Positions 45,701-59,935 of a DNA stretch of 64,000 nt are shown in pieces. The position numbers were made by a program, and so were the translations under genes. The notes beneath the pieces were generated by a model. The model did not search any database. It was given only the letters and a program-made list of their open reading frames with translations, and was not told the origin of the DNA. Each line of letters starts with the position of its first letter. Within the stretch, counting starts at the first letter, position 1. Source of the DNA: Lates calcarifer (Eukaryota; Chordata; Actinopteri; Centropomidae); the NCBI RefSeq assembly GCF_001640805.2, contig NC_066844.1, positions 7,968,053-8,032,052 of the forward strand, written 5' to 3'.

Positions 45701-47855
45701 CGTAATCACATTGAAAAAAAACTTGAAATATAACAAGGCTTGTAACAATTGTTAGACATTTAAAAGAAAAATTGAATAATATATTATAAATCACAAAGCA
45801 AATCACTGATCTAAACTAACATCTAACTCCACTGTTTTTTGATTCAATAATTTCCTTTAAGAAAACCAAAATGAAAACTGCTGAGCTTGATAGAAACAGC
45901 ACATCAGCTCAGGGTCCACTTACTTTCTTATTTGTGTCTTTTTATATTGTTTTGTGTTACCTTAATGTCTTGTCTAAATGCCTTTATATCTCATTTAAAT
46001 TACTTTAAACTTTTAGCTTAACTCTTAAGACTAGAGGTCCTAAAAGTGCTTAGAATAAAGTCAAGTTTAAACATCTATTATTCAAATTGCCATTTTAAGA
46101 CAGTTCATTGCAGCATATAAACACCAACTGATGGAAGGACACACTTCCAACCACTCATCTACTTAAATCTCCTCTTAAGTGTCTATGTAGGTTTCTTTTT
46201 CTTTCTTTCTTTAATTGCTGTTTTTGTTGATTGATTCCGTTTAACTGTAAAGTGATTTGTCCTGTGCTGTAATCTGCTGTAAGTCAGTTTTAACTTTGGT
46301 TTAAGTGTAACACAATGACACTTTTAGCCTTTTTCTGTATACCTCAAATAAGTGAATAAATAAAAACAAATAACTGAGCAAACTCTTCTCTGTGACCTGT
46401 TTTCTTCCTGAACTCCTGGTTTTCATTTCTTCACATCCTACATGGCAACAAAAATTGAACTTTTAACTCTCAAACACACTTTGTTTTGTACTGTCGACTA
46501 CACACTGTAACTCAACACAAATCAGGCCCCATAGAGGCTTAACTTAATGCTGAACAGAGCCAATTAAAAGTTTTACAGTGCTCTTCTGGAGAAAATGACT
46601 TCCGCTACGGTGAAATAATATTTACCACCCAATAAACTGTCACTGATGCATTATTAAGAGTAACTACACCTCACAACTTTTACAAGAAACTTTTACCAGC
46701 GGTTAAACCATTCTAAATATTCTTCTGATTATAGAAAGCTAAGCCACAGAGATGTGAGACGCCTCTTTCCTGCTAACAGCCTGTTTTTCTACTTAGTGTC
46801 TGTAGTTAAAAAAGAGTACAACAAGTTTACAGCTGCAGATTGCGGATCAGAGTCCTCCGGTCTGAGACCTTGAGGAGTTGGTTCAGGGAGAAATCAATAC
46901 GGTTAAATGAAATACAGTAGCAAAAACAGAGTTAGGAAAGAGGGCAAGAGATGGATAGAGACACAGAGGAGAGAACAAACATGCACACGCACACTCACAC
47001 AGACACACAGAGACACGTTGGTGTGATTACGCAGTGAGGGGTTAACGATCAGATGGGTGGCCTCATCGGTGTAATAACATCTGTGGAGAGGTCAGTCACT
47101 CGGTGGCCCCACTGGCCCCCGACAATCATCCGACATGCACAGAGAGCCCGTTCACACACACACACACGCACACTGTACACATGTTGTTCATACATCAACA
47201 TTTAACAAAAACAAGTCAAAGAGAGCACATTACACACATTTTTACATATTTGCACTCACCTCCTGTCTCTTAGAACTGATTTGAACAATTTATTGTTACT
47301 ACAGTTGAATGTCCCTTTGCACTCAATGACCACTGTATTATTAAATATACTCCAGAACTCACAGTGCCAGTGGTTTATAGTCAGTTTAACTCATCCAGAT
47401 AAACAAAACACAGTCAACAAGTAAAACATTTTTTTTTTCCAGTAACAGACTTAACATTTGTATTTCTCAAAACCTAAAATGCTTTTCCAGCATGTGGATC
47501 CTTCCAACCACCACAGGTTTATCCATTTCATATTAATAGGGACTAAGGTAAAGCCAACCAGGAAAAGCTGCTCCAAAAAAAAAAACAAAAAAAACATGTG
47601 ATTGTGATTAACACACAAAAAACCTGTAGGCTGTAGTGGTATTCCATCATAAGAGGCACTTTAAGACTGCAAACCAACAATTATTGTCATTATCAATACA
47701 TCTGACAAATATTTTTATTAATAATCAATTGATAATTGATTGTTCAGTATATAAAATTTCACCTATTATTATTCTGTGGAACCCATGGAAACATGTTCAT
47801 TTTATTTATTTATTTATTTTTCCTGAGAAACAGACACAATATTAAGTAAAATCTA
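45701..47855. other. intergenic, no gene seen
   Basis: AT-rich with short CA tracts near 46985-47015 and 47155-47172 and an (attt)n tract near 47800-47820. No exon or named repeat. Confidence 0.4.
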
Positions 47856-47859
47856 TTTC

Positions 47860-48243
47860 TGGGACAAAATGTAGAACTCAGGACACAGATGCAATTTCAG
47901 CATTTCACAGCAATTATTCATTAGATTTGACTGAAGAGGAGATTGGACTATGCTGTGGCTGGGTGGCTGGGGATCACACACGCATGTTTTAACGTGTGCA
48001 ATTTGAAAGCAGCTGGGCAGGTGTGGTTCTGATGCTGGAGTTGAGGCTTGCAAACACAGTGAAGTCCAAAAACAACAAGGGTAATTAAAAAAAAAAACCT
48101 CACAGATACACTTGAGTTTGGCTGCAGTGTTTTGAACAATGGTGAACGTACAATCTGGTGGGGAGTGGAGTGAAGAGCCAGGGTGTACATGCTGCAGCAG
48201 CTTGTAGAGGTGATGAGGAGATTTGGCACAGGTGCCACACCTA

Positions 48244-48278
<35 letters not shown>

Positions 48279-48310
48279 GGAAAACTGGGGACCAAAGAAA
48301 ACACCAGAAA
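47860..48310. repeat. interspersed repeat with an internal (CA)n tract
   Basis: It opens tagaactcaggacacagatg, resembling 12613 (acccagatgcagaacagag), and contains gctgtggctgggtggctggg and gcaggtgtggttctgatg. A CA tract lies at about 48245-48274. The 177-codon minus-strand frame is a product of this repeat. Confidence 0.4.
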
Positions 48311-49967
48311 GGGAAACACGAAAGAAACACAAAGGGATTGAGGGGAAGACAATGCATCCAATAAAGAGAGAAAAACGTGTTAACATTCAGCATTTTGGCT
48401 TGAAATGTAACATTTTCCTTGGTGTTTAAATTGTATGATGGAAATGTGAGTAGATTTGACAGCATCACTTACTACCCACAGTGTTCTGTGTATTGTTTGA
48501 AGTATTACCCCAAAGTACACAGAGACTCTGTTCTTACACATTGATGTTAAAGAAGCTTTTTTCAAGGCTTTAGAATTTGGGGAAAAGGGAAAAACACAAG
48601 AGCAAATTAAAAAAACACCATGTAGTTTGTGTTGTGAATGCAGGTGAAAATTAATGGTGGGTGTCCAAATAAAACCGTTATTTTGTGTGATTTACTGCCA
48701 GTTATAGCATTAAAGCAAATCCCTGTTTATAGACTGATTTTAATGAGGGAATAAAGAACCATTTGGATTACAGCCTTTGTTCCTTAATCCACCAGCTGCT
48801 GCAAAATAATTTAAGGACCCATTTAAGTCTTCTTGTGAACTCTAAACTGCTGCAGATCCTGAACCAGATACTGAATCACAGCAATCTGAAGAACCCAGTT
48901 CCCAATCCTTCCCACCATCTACCTTTGACAATTTTTTGTTGTTGATTATAATTCTATACTTTCACATAAGTAGGACTGGGAATGCAGGATTTACACTTGT
49001 GATGGAGTATTTTTCTTAAGTAAAGGTTTTACATACATTTTACACTGCTGTGTTTGAGTTTAACCAGAATGCCATTAATTCATTAGCCCTTGATTATGAG
49101 TGTGTATAAAATGACAAAATATTGTAGAGCACTGATATAGTAAATAGATGAAGCTTTTTTTCTCTATCTGCTTGCACAGTGTCTTAATTGTAAGTGAATA
49201 TCATGTTTTATGTCTTTTGACTTGAGTCTTCCTATAATTTCTAATATGATGTGTATGTGTGTGTGTGTGTGTGTGTGTGATTGTTTGTGTCCAAGAAGTG
49301 CCAGTTTGTTTCGTGTTAATGTGACAGTGTTGACTTTTGGTACATATGGGGACAGTGGGGTTGTGGGACACAGGCTTATATTTGCTTGTAATTTCAGCAA
49401 TGATGAAAAAATAATGCCAAAAAAATAAAAGAAAATCTGTTATATTTATTTTATTTTTGCTGTTTGCTTGAGTAACAGACAGATAAATAGCTGGTGCCTG
49501 TCATGTCTATATGAACACCAACAGGAAACATGATAACTGATACATACAGTATGTACTCTCTCCCGGTGGGTTTATAGAGGGTTAGTGAGGTGTTTCAAAG
49601 CGGGAGGTACTGCATGTTATCACTGTCACATCCATGCAAATAAGTGTTGAGGCCACCATGGGCAAAGTGTGTGTGTGCCTGTGTGTGGGTGGGGGTTGAG
49701 GGGGGGTATCACTTTCCACCCTGTTGGCACAGGCAAGGTCGACCAGTGCATGTTTTTTAGCTCATTTACCTACCACTACCACCCCTTTCACCCCATACAC
49801 ACACACACATACACACACACACATTAAGGTTGTAAGAGTTCAGAGCAGGGTACACAAGGACCCCTCTGAACTCAACAAGTTGGCTCCTTTCCAACGAATA
49901 TCTCACCTCAGTTGCACAGCTCATAACAGAGTCTCCGTGCCCTCCTTACCTTGAACACACACACAGG

Positions 49968-50012
<45 letters not shown>

Positions 50013-50976
50013 AAAAAACAGCTTAATATACTGCAGTGCTTTCCAAAACAACCAGGTTAGCCCTGCCCAAGTGTACTAAACAGCATTTTAAAACCCTCTT
50101 TTGATCAGACTGGATGACCTCGGGGCTTTGTTGCTCTGCGACATCAACACACGGCGTCGGCACGGCCTGCACCCTGGCACCAAAGCCAGACAGATGTTGT
50201 AACCACCAGCGTGAGTGATGAGCTGGTTGAAACCACATCAGACTTTGTAAACACAAGTGAAGATGATAGAAAAACAGGAACATGGAAAAAAACAAGAGGA
50301 GAAAGCCTGGGAATGGTGCGGAATAATCACATACACAGTCACGCACAAGAAACCTGCACACATGTTAAACCAGGCACGTGTGGTTCTTCTAGATGATACT
50401 TTTCGAATGTGTGTGTAGCACAAAAAACAGCGCACAAACATACACACACCTTCAGCTGGTAGCGGGAAAATGTGTTAATTAATTGTATTTCCAAAAAACT
50501 TTTCAAGCAAAATGCCACACATTTTTTGCAGTGGAATGGATGTGCAACAAGACACAGGGTAGAGCAAAGAGAAATTATACACAAAAATGAAAAATGTTGC
50601 CCAGGTCAGTTAGGGTTGAAACAGGTTTGTGACTGGCAAGTGAGTCCTGTCCCAGAATGCACATGCAACATGTTCTCAGGTGCACCTGGAATGACACAGA
50701 TAGGGCTGGTAAAAATTTTATGATGAGCTCACAGATGACTAGGATGAGAATGGAAAAGGGATATATGATGACTGCGGGGGCAGGGCTGTTGGGTGACATT
50801 ATGTTCTTATTTTTCGAGATGGCAGCAGCTGGAAGGAACGCCAGGGTGCAGCACATGTAAAATTAACTCACTTGACATTATTACTGTGTGAAGCTGACAG
50901 TCATTTTTATTTATTTATTACTCCAATGAGCTGGAATGACATTCAGGATTGTTCTGGCCCACTTCAACCCCTGCTC
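48311..50976. other. intergenic with many microsatellites, no gene seen
   Basis: (TG)n at about 49250-49280, (CA)n at 49796-49823 and 49977-50011. No open frame has splice sites or a recognisable domain. Confidence 0.4.
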
Positions 50977-51250
50977 ATAAGCAGCTGTGAGTGACAGTAA
51001 AGGTGAGGCCAGCTTTATAGTCTGACCTGTCAGATGGTTGGATGGCTTTAAAAAACCCCTGTCCCCACACCTTTCCAACATCTCTCAGGAATGTTTTTCA
51101 CCCAGTGAGTGGTAGGGTGTGTTCACATCTTTCTGCCTGTCCCCATATAGCCCCCTTTCTGAGGCTCCACTGTTTGCTCAATGTCTCTCTTTATGAATGA
51201 AAAGTAACATGTCAGGCAAAAATGAGGGTAGAGCTTTTCATGGAAGTGTG
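50977..51250. repeat. local duplication, copy 1 (parts A and B joined)
   Basis: Part A (50977-51085: agcagctgtgagtgacagta, gatggttggatggcttt, cacctttccaacat) matches 51318-51408. Part B (51086-51250: caggaatgtttttcacc, gtagggtgtgttcaca, gcctgtccccatatagcc) matches 52433-52590. Confidence 0.65.
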
Positions 51251-51317
51251 TGTAAGGGCTCTTTGCTGCTGGCTACAGTTACCATATTTAACTGTAAAAG
51301 AACTTAATACATTTTTA

Positions 51318-51408
51318 TAAGCAGTTGTGAATGACTGTAAATGTAATGCCAGCTTGTCGTGTGGTTGGATAGCTTTGAAAACCCCTTCCCCCGACACCTT
51401 TCCAACGT
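51318..51408. repeat. local duplication, copy 2 part A
   Basis: Matches part A of 50977-51085 up to cctttccaacgtca; part B is displaced by about 1 kb to 52433. Confidence 0.6.
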
Positions 51409-52432
51409 CAGATAAGGGGGTGTCAATGTCTGATCATTTCGTCAACTATTCAAAACCGACAATCTTGACATTCACACCCACCTCAAGTCAAGATTGGCTA
51501 GGTGCGCACAGGTGAGAAAGGAACTGAGGACTGTACTTCTCTCTTTTTTTTGTTCCTTACATTTGATTACTTGTGGCACTTTTTATGTGAACAGCTGGGT
51601 TTAACACTGTGACAGCTTTCCTGGAGATACTGTCTAAAAATGTGCACTGTTAACCCCGTATTAATGCTGTGACAGCCAGCTTTTCACTCCACCTTCCAGC
51701 TGTGATCAGGCTTCTCATCTTGGAGATAAACCACTAAGTCACATCTCCCCTCTCTCTGTGACAGCCAGCTTTTCACTCCACCTTCCAGCATGGTTGTTTG
51801 GATCAGGTTTAAACACTTTTGAATTCTGACATCTTAAAAGCTAGCTCTAACAGACCATAAACCAGCCCTAAGAATCACTAACAGGCACATCAAAGTGCAA
51901 AGAAAAAGGATTGTTCTTCTTTTGTGATTTTGGAGAGGCCTAAGTGCACCTCAGTCTCATCTTTGAAAACTGCTTGCTAGGTGGTCTGAACAAGCAAAAT
52001 TGCAAGCAAACATCATCTATTGATAACAGGGAGGGCACAAAGTCTTCTAGATTAATCAGTGTTGCTGTTTTTTTCTTTTCTCTTCCTCTCATGCCCTCTA
52101 GCCTAATAGGTACAGTAAATCTCCACGAAAGAGCGATCAAAACACTCCCTTGCACAACTCATTTTTTAGAGGAGTAAAAGTAGTTGTAAAAACTTGTTGT
52201 GCCTTCATCTTCACTCATATGCAAAAATCTCCCACACACAAAATACAAAAGCACACTTTTCCACTAAGAGTCTCTGGATGTTAGTGGGAGTTAAGATTGA
52301 GCTACTGCACTGTCTCAACATGCTTGTTTTGATGGTTTTTGTCTCCGTTTCCGAGTTCCTCTCCTGGTGTTTACTACGTCATTGAGCAATGTAGTTCTTT
52401 TCCCAATGAAACCTGATATTGTTACTGTACGC
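51409..52432. mobile_element. candidate 1-kb insertion splitting copy 2 of the local duplication
   Basis: This segment separates parts that are contiguous at 50977-51250. It holds a direct repeat: ctgtgacagccagcttttca begins near both 51668 and 51757 and the identity continues to about 34 bases. I found no terminal inverted repeat, target duplication or coding frame, so its nature is unknown. Confidence 0.4.
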
Positions 52433-52590
52433 TCAGGAATGTTTTTCACCTGGTGAGTGGCAGGGTGTGTTCACAACTCTTTGCTTGTCCCCAAAAAGCC
52501 TCCCTATTTGAGGTTCCACTATTTGCTCAGTTTCTCTCTTCATGAATGAGAAGTATGAAGGTACAACTTTTCCTGGAAGCGTCCGCAGAG
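52433..52590. repeat. local duplication, copy 2 part B
   Basis: Matches 51086-51250: caggaatgtttttcacctgg, gtgagtggcagggtgtgttc, ttgaggttccactatttgct. Confidence 0.6.
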
Positions 52591-53584
52591 CCTCATCTTC
52601 GCAACCCAGTGCCCTGGTTATCGTTGTAACAGATGTTAAATGAGCACAAAACTGTCCATCATGCAGTAGTAAACAACACTGTCCTTCAACAAGGAGGTGT
52701 TATGCTCTTACCCTTGACACCATTTCATCTCTTAACACACACACACACACTCTAAATAAAGAACGATAACCAAAGTGGTTACTCTATCTCTACTCTGAGA
52801 GGGTTGAACAGACGGTGGAGGGGAATCATGCCTGTGTAAGTATTCCCATCAGTTCACTCAGCCTACTTACATGGAACAAACGTGTATGTACAGTATGTAC
52901 AGAGGAGTTATTTGGCATATAGGCTCTGTCCTTGTCACTAAGAAAAGAGACTGGGGGGTGACAATAGTAGTTCACCCCCAAAAGCACATTAGATACAGCA
53001 ATGGATTTGTCAAAGTCTGTATGATTAGCGTTCCCCCTTACCTTAACTTGACCCCAATTAGTCATCTCTGTGATGTCTAACTAATAAAATAAGACCTACA
53101 ATTGGACTAGGGCACAGACTTGCATCACATCAAACCTCAGTACTTTTTGAGAAAAGACTGAAATGTCTCCGTCAAATCAAACACCCCACGAATGTCACTA
53201 CCAGTATGTGACCCCATAGACCCGAGTTTGTGGCAAGCAAATGACCCAGAATATGAAAATTAGCCCTGATCCAGGGACAATATCTATATATGCTATATAT
53301 GAAGATCTGCAATGGTTATCTAGATTAAATCATAAAATGTTTGACCTTCTATTGCACTTAATTATCTATCTTTGACTTCAGCAAGGGTTCATTGGGTATG
53401 TTGTGCAGTGAGTAGGGTATGTCATGTGCGTGTGAAGCACCTAAGTCCAAACTGTCTGCTGAACTAGCTCTGCTAAATTGTGCAAGATCTGGCTTCAGCA
53501 AAACTATCCCTACAGGACCTTTGGGGATCTAAACAAGGCTCTAAAGTTTCAGGTCCTCACAAAACGTTGTGCAGACATTTATGG
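52591..53584. other. intergenic, no gene seen
   Basis: A short CA tract at 52737-52751. No coding signal. Confidence 0.4.
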
Positions 53585-53990
53585 TTCCCCAGGGATGGAT
53601 TCTGATGACTTCAGAGATCGCCTGAGTTATACTCTAGTGCTACCATGAGGTTGACGTTTGTAGTTCAGTATGAAGTATTTCAGCAACTGTTGAAAGAATT
53701 GCCACAAATATTGGATCTCACATTTATGTTCCCTTGGCGCCAACATGAGCTTATTTGTCAGATACTTTAAACTAAAAACTAATGGCATTCCTAAGCCTTA
53801 CTTTGAAAATTGCACTAATCAGCAAATGTCAGCATATTAACAAACTATTATAGTGAACATCAATATGACTGCTAAACTTTTGTGTTTTAGCCTTGTCATT
53901 GTGAGCATGTTAGCATGCTAATCTTGGTATTTAGCCCATTGTTGTGCCTAAGTACAGCCTCACAGATCTGCTATCATGGCTGCAGACTCT
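53585..53990. repeat. interspersed repeat of the gttagcatgctaat family
   Basis: Contains tgtgagcatgttagcatgct, aagtacagcctcacagatct and ttgccacaaatattgga. Related to 7370-7690 and 55575-55800. Confidence 0.5.
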
Positions 53991-55574
53991 AGTCTCTCTA
54001 GTCTCAAGTCTACTTTTACACTTTGTATACCTAATAATAACTCTACATTAATTTACAAGTAGCATCTAGATTAATTTACAAGTAGCAATCTATGTTGGTA
54101 CAATGTGGCTAACCATGGGCAGAGGACTTGACACTGCATGATGGACATACAATGATGGTTTCTTTACATTTACAGAGCCACACAATGGAGCTAAAATCAT
54201 AGTAAAGGCAAGCTGATGGTTTTTAACCACATGAAAAATGAGGCAATCTGAGGCGTGTTTGTCCACTGGATGCCAAACGTGGTGTGAATTTTGTTATGCA
54301 AACCTCTCTGTGTTCTGCCATGCACGGCCTCCTTTGAATGCCCACCATCAGGCAGGCTGACAGGACATGGGTGCATGATGACATCCACCTAGAGCTTCTG
54401 TTTATAATAGATAACACAGGTAGGGCGATGAGTTGATGGGGCCACGGGGGTACACTATATCTGGGGGTCAAAACAAATTTACCTCTGAGGTGCAGGTCAG
54501 TGAAGAGGTCAAAGTGTACCAGAGTGTGCCAATGATGTAGTGTTGATTGGGGCTATGGCAGAGATGGTGACATAACTGTTGCAGTCATGGTGTAATATAT
54601 ATGTCTACCAATTTAAAAAAAACTGACATTGAAATTAGATGAAATTACAGCACTCTTATAATCTCAAGTTAGGACTTTGCTGAAAGTCATATTGCACTCA
54701 GTTGACAATACCAACTGCAAACAACAGAAAAGGAGCGCTTCATAAGAAACCATTGACCTAGTCAAATACTACTGCACTTGTTGCACTCCTTCACTAACTG
54801 GCTTTTAAATTCTATGGACAATCATACCTGTTAACCTATTGGCTCCATGTATACAGAAAGTAGGCCAGCACATACAGTAAGTCAGTGTCTTAAGCTGCAT
54901 ATCAGATCACACTGCCTTTTACCTTTGGTCAGATAGTCTTTGTTCTTTCAGGGTGCTCTAACCAGCAGAGCAAATACATTACAGTCAAGAACAATCAGCC
55001 AGTGACGCTTAGAACTCCTTTCAGAGTGCTCATGACCCACTTACCCCATGAACATATAATCCATATACATACAGCAAAAATGACACTGACACATTAAAGG
55101 GAAAAGTACATTTTAACACAAAATATACATGGAGATGCTAATTTCTTTCTGGATACATTCTATGCTTGTTGCGGTTGTGCAAAATTCAGGTTACAACTGG
55201 CCAAATACAAACAGTATGATCTGTGGATACTTTTAGTGCAGCTAGAGTGAAGACTGATATGAACAACATTTTTCAGCTGTCTCCAAACAAGACTTTACAG
55301 CCATGCTATCAGCTCTGTAAGACTACTTTAGTAGCTGATGGCAGGTTTAATGTTCACCATGTTCACTATCTCAGTTTACTGCATTTGTATGCCAACATTT
55401 AGTAATTAGTACTAAACACAGCTGAGAATGATGGGAATATCATTTGTTTTGCAGAGAGTTGGTTTTATTACATTAAGTAATGTGCAAATTACTATCAATT
55501 AGCTATCCAGTAGTAATGACATTTCTCTCAAAATAAAATGTCAAAAATCAGGGGTTCATCAACATCATTAGTAG
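53991..55574. other. intergenic, no gene seen
   Basis: A 24-base direct repeat (catctagattaatttacaag and neighbours) sits near 54040-54085. Otherwise featureless. Confidence 0.35.
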
Positions 55575-55800
55575 TAGTCTGGATACCATGGATGTCTGGA
55601 CCAAAATTTTGTGACAATCCATCTGGCAAATATGAAGATATTTCATTAGGAAAGCAAAAATGTTGGGATACACCCTCTGACTGGCTCTGAATCTCTGCTC
55701 AAAATGTATATCCATCTAATAGCTGTTGAGGTATTTCAGTCTGGATGAAAGTGGTGGACTGACTGACATTGCCACCCATGCTCCTAGCGTGACAAAAAAT
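55575..55800. repeat. interspersed repeat, related to 53585-53990
   Basis: Words such as ttttgtgacaatccatctgg, agatatttcattaggaaag and tggtggactgactgac are typical of this fish repeat family. Confidence 0.45.
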
Positions 55801-58800
55801 TCACATCTGTGGGCCATTCCCTCTGAATAACAGTGAAGAGCAAGGTCTTCTCTCCTGCTGTTAAACATGCTGAATTACATTTCTCAATACAGGAGCATGT
55901 TCATGGGAGGTTTTAATGTATTTTTGAAAACATAAGAAGCCTGAGACTGACAGAGGGGGGACATACAGAGGGATCTTCTGAATGTGATGATTTCACTTTT
56001 CATGGGCATTCATGTCAAACTCCATAGATAACATTGACAACATTTATCAAGATGTTACTGTGTTTATTTCACAAAGATAATCATTTCAGTCCTGGATGCT
56101 GCCCTAATTTGTTATTGAATTTTAACTTGGGTTTTCCAGGACATTTAGGTCACAGACCCTTGTCATTTGCACTCTCTCGGTGACCTGTGCATCTCTGGAT
56201 ATGTGCTCACTAACAGCAGTTCACCTCAGTCACCCCAGTCTCTACTAACTAATTTGTTAAAATGAACGATCCCATACTATAATAACACAAATGCAGAGCT
56301 TTTTGGGAGGAACTCTACAAGTTTTCCTCCGTTTGCTTGGAAGAGATGCACATTTTCACCTCATGTATGACTTGTCGGCTACTGATCAAGCCTATGGCCT
56401 CACTTCTGCCTCAGCACTCTCCCTTCCTTCAGCTTGTTGCTGTCAGAGAAGAGGGAGGTGGGTTCTCCTCCATCCAGGGAATCCTGACCCAGATACAGAG
56501 CTTGCCTTCCTCTCCACAGTGCTGAATGCAACAGCAGCCTCAGTGTACAGAGGAGGTCAGCAGGTTCACAGGAGATCTCCTTCCTTACTAGCTCCAGCTC
56601 CATCTCCAGCCCTTCCCCATCATCTCTATCAATAGGAATGACCTACTTTCTGGCCAGAGTCAATAATCTATAGGCTATTGTGAGACCCATTAAAATAAAG
56701 AAAACCCTTGTTTGTTTGTGTCACAAATCTTTATGTTTCATGATATTAACATTGGCTTGATGTCAAGAATTTTAATGCTCAATCAAGGCCACACAGAAAG
56801 TGCAACCAATCGGGACGCACTGAAATACTGTCAGATGAAAGGCTGAATGACAGATAAAGTTGTTAAATGGCAAGAGGGGAAATCTTTTTCGCCTGCACTG
56901 TCAACACTATATAGAAATATCTCTATCAAGTCTGCGAGAACCTGAGTTGGTGTGATGTAGGGCATAACACACTGCCAGAGGGTGGAGGATGCATTACTTA
57001 ACTCCTACTCTGTTGTAAATATTTTCATTCTTAGTGTAAGGGGTGGGCTTTGGGCAAGGGGGCACCTCACATTCTAGGTCAGCGTTATGTGACCACTCTG
57101 ATCAGGCTGATGTGACTGTACGAAGCATTTCCATCTCTACTACGATCCCAACTAATCTCCTCCCCTGTGGCCTCCAGGAGCATGGTGGTCTCTCGCTGCA
57201 CACATGAATGTGCGTTTGTGCTTTCATACATGAATGTTCATCTTTGTGTGCATGCATGACTGTGTTTCTCCTTCGCATGTGCCTACGGAGCAGCCTCCGC
57301 TTCAAAACTGGTCACCGAACTCACTGACCTGTCAGTCAATTTGGATGTGAGTGAGTTTGAGTCATCAGGTTTGCCTGCCCTGTGTGCTGATGACTCCACT
57401 GCTGCCTGAGAGGGTCAGCCGCCCGCTATCTTGGTTCACTCTCACTTATCTCTCTGCCGGCTGATGTCAGGACTACAAAGCCCTCGCTGATTTGAGTGTA
57501 AGAAATAGAGAAAAATTGAGTTGGACTGTAATCAAGGTGATATCTAAATGAAGAGATGATTAGATGAGGGCTGGGTGCTCAGTAGGTCAGGAATCAGGAG
57601 GAATTCAGTCAACTTAGATTTGTTTAAAACAAATCATAATAACTTCATAACGCTCTCAGTTTTATTTATTCAGTTCTATTCTTTTTTCTGCAGCCAAGGG
57701 GTATAGATATGTGGCAATGGGATTTTTTCTTGTTACTGAAACACTATAAAGACCTGAGACAGAGATGCTAGTATTTACTTTCAGATGATACTGTATGCAG
57801 GTATTAAATTATGGCATCCATGTTCCCTGAGCAAGTAACTTCAGTCTCTTTTGTGTCTCATGTTTCTGTAAATTCATCAGACTAGATGAGAAAATGAAAA
57901 TGAAGATAGTCATGGGGGTGGGGGGGGCGACTTAATTCAGTCCATTCACTTGTGTTCTTCAGTATCTTCCAAACATTGTTCATTGACATCGAAAGCAGTA
58001 GAGCTTGTGCTCATATTTCAGCAGATGTTTAATATGGAATTACAAAAAGAAGTGTGACAGATGGTGACAGGAGTGCCTTTGATGAAGAAACTGAACAAAC
58101 ACACACACGCTTTCATAACACATTTATTACGGCTCAACCTGCAGTCACTTATTCTACACAAGGCCATAGAGGAGGGTATTGCGTAGTACTATTTGCCTAC
58201 AGAGAACATCAGGAGAAAACATGTTTTCTCCATGACTTGCACCCTGTGCAGTGCCAGCTATCAGTGACACTGCCAGTGTTGCCTCGTGTCCAAGCTGCCA
58301 GCACAGACCAGGACACTGCAAGGTTGAAGTCCTGGGATAAAGCTCAACAGCCTGTTTGCTCTCAGTTTTTGCTGTTTAGGTAATAATGGGAATAACATAG
58401 AAAGAACAGACATCTTCAAATTATCAGCTATTCATCAATGCACTTTTAAAGTGGTACTACTCTGTAACTGGCTCTAAATAAATACTAGCTTTTGTAATAT
58501 TACATACTCATAATCCCATTGATTTTTTAATTTTGTTGGCAGTGTACTTTAAAGCCACTTTGTTTTCAGCTGGAGAATTTTGTAATGATGTGTGGCTGCA
58601 AATAATAATTATTTTCATTTCATTTTTTTCCCACGAATGTCCGAAATAGTGAAATTTGCCCGTTTTAGTTTTTCAGACCCCAAAGTGACATTGTCATGTA
58701 GGGTTTTGTCGAAGTAGCGGTGCCATATTCAGTTTACTATCATATATGGTAAAGGAAAATTCTCACATTTAGAACACTGGAACCAGAGAATTTTAGCCAT

Positions 58801-59299
58801 TTTGATTAAAAAATTACAAAAACAAATATTTGATTAATCAAAAATGTTTCTGTCAGTCAACTAATTGACTAATCATTTCTGTTTTATAATAGTGCTTGAG
58901 TAGTGTGTTTAATCAAAGTAATGGTGAAAAAGGCATTAGTTATTTAGTATTCAGCTCAGCTTTAACTTCTTAAATACTTGGAGACAGATTAATTATTTAA
59001 ATGGGAAATCCACCAGTTAAAGTGGGAATATTTTATGCCCTTATTAGGAGATTCTGACAGGATAGAGATAACAAGAAATGAGGGGAGAGATTTGTGGAAT
59101 GACGTGCACCTTAATCCCTGTACCAATTGTACATTTACATGAAAGTCAGTTTTTTGTTGTGTATCATATAATTCTTCTGAGAAAATTCTGAGAAAATTAT
59201 ATCACCTGGAACTTGAGACATTAACATTTAGCAGATGTCCTATTATTATGTCCGGTCTATTACACTGGGCACAGTTGTAATAGGACAAAATGTGAAAAC
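55801..59299. other. intergenic, no gene supported
   Basis: Open frames of 109-114 codons (56291-56635, 58054-58383) show no domain, no homologue I recognise and no convincing splice context. Composition is mixed; the stretch 57060-57480 is somewhat GC-richer. Confidence 0.4.
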
Positions 59300-59935
59300 T
59301 TATAAAACTATAACAGTTGATTCAGAACTCTGCTGCCTGAGTGCTCACCAGAGGGAGAGAGCATGTTGCACGTGTTTTAAAGTCCTTGTATTGGTTGCCT
59401 CTCGGTTTATGTATTGATTTTAATATATTTTTGTTACTTTTTTTTTTAAAAGCACTTGATGGTCTTGCACCAGCCAACTTGTCTTCCAATGAATGAACCA
59501 GTACAGCCATTAAGTTGTTAAGTTGTTCCTCTGACCTGTTGTCTTTTCTTTTTAAATCCAAACTTAAAACTACCTCTTTAGCCTGGCTTTTGATTAGTAT
59601 GTTTTACAGACATTATTTATTTTGTTTAGTCATTTATTTTATTGTTAAAGTGTCATGTTTTATTTCCATGTGTATTTTATTCGTAATTATCTTTCATCTG
59701 TTGTATCTGTTTTTATTTTAATCTATTTTATTGGCTTTTATTATTTTATATTTATTACATTTCATCTTTCTTTTTTTTATTTGTCATGCAAATTAAAACT
59801 AAAAGTGTTTCCAGATTGTTTTTATTGTTCACATTTGTTTTGTTTTAATTTTGGCTTTCTGTCATGTGCAAAGTACTTTGAACTGCATGAACCTGTACCA
59901 AAGGTGCTGTACAACTAAAGTTTGATTGATTGTGT
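59300..59935 (+). mobile_element. 3' end of an L2/Maui-like LINE, decayed
   Basis: With frame changes, the plus strand encodes typical end-of-reverse-transcriptase text of fish L2/CR1 elements: QNSAA, VLKSLYWLPL, then LKALDGLAPANL and FKSKLKTTSLAWLL. The end reads gtgcaaagtactttgaactg and ggtgctgtacaactaaagtt followed by a (ttga)n tail, the usual L2-type 3' terminus. It is broken and inactive. Confidence 0.7.

Noticed and set aside
47853..48386. 177-codon minus-strand frame with a Cys-Val run
   Set aside because: The Cys-Val run is a (CA)n microsatellite; the rest is an interspersed repeat.
56291..56635. 114-codon plus-strand frame
   Set aside because: No domain, homologue or splice signals; length is within chance for this region.
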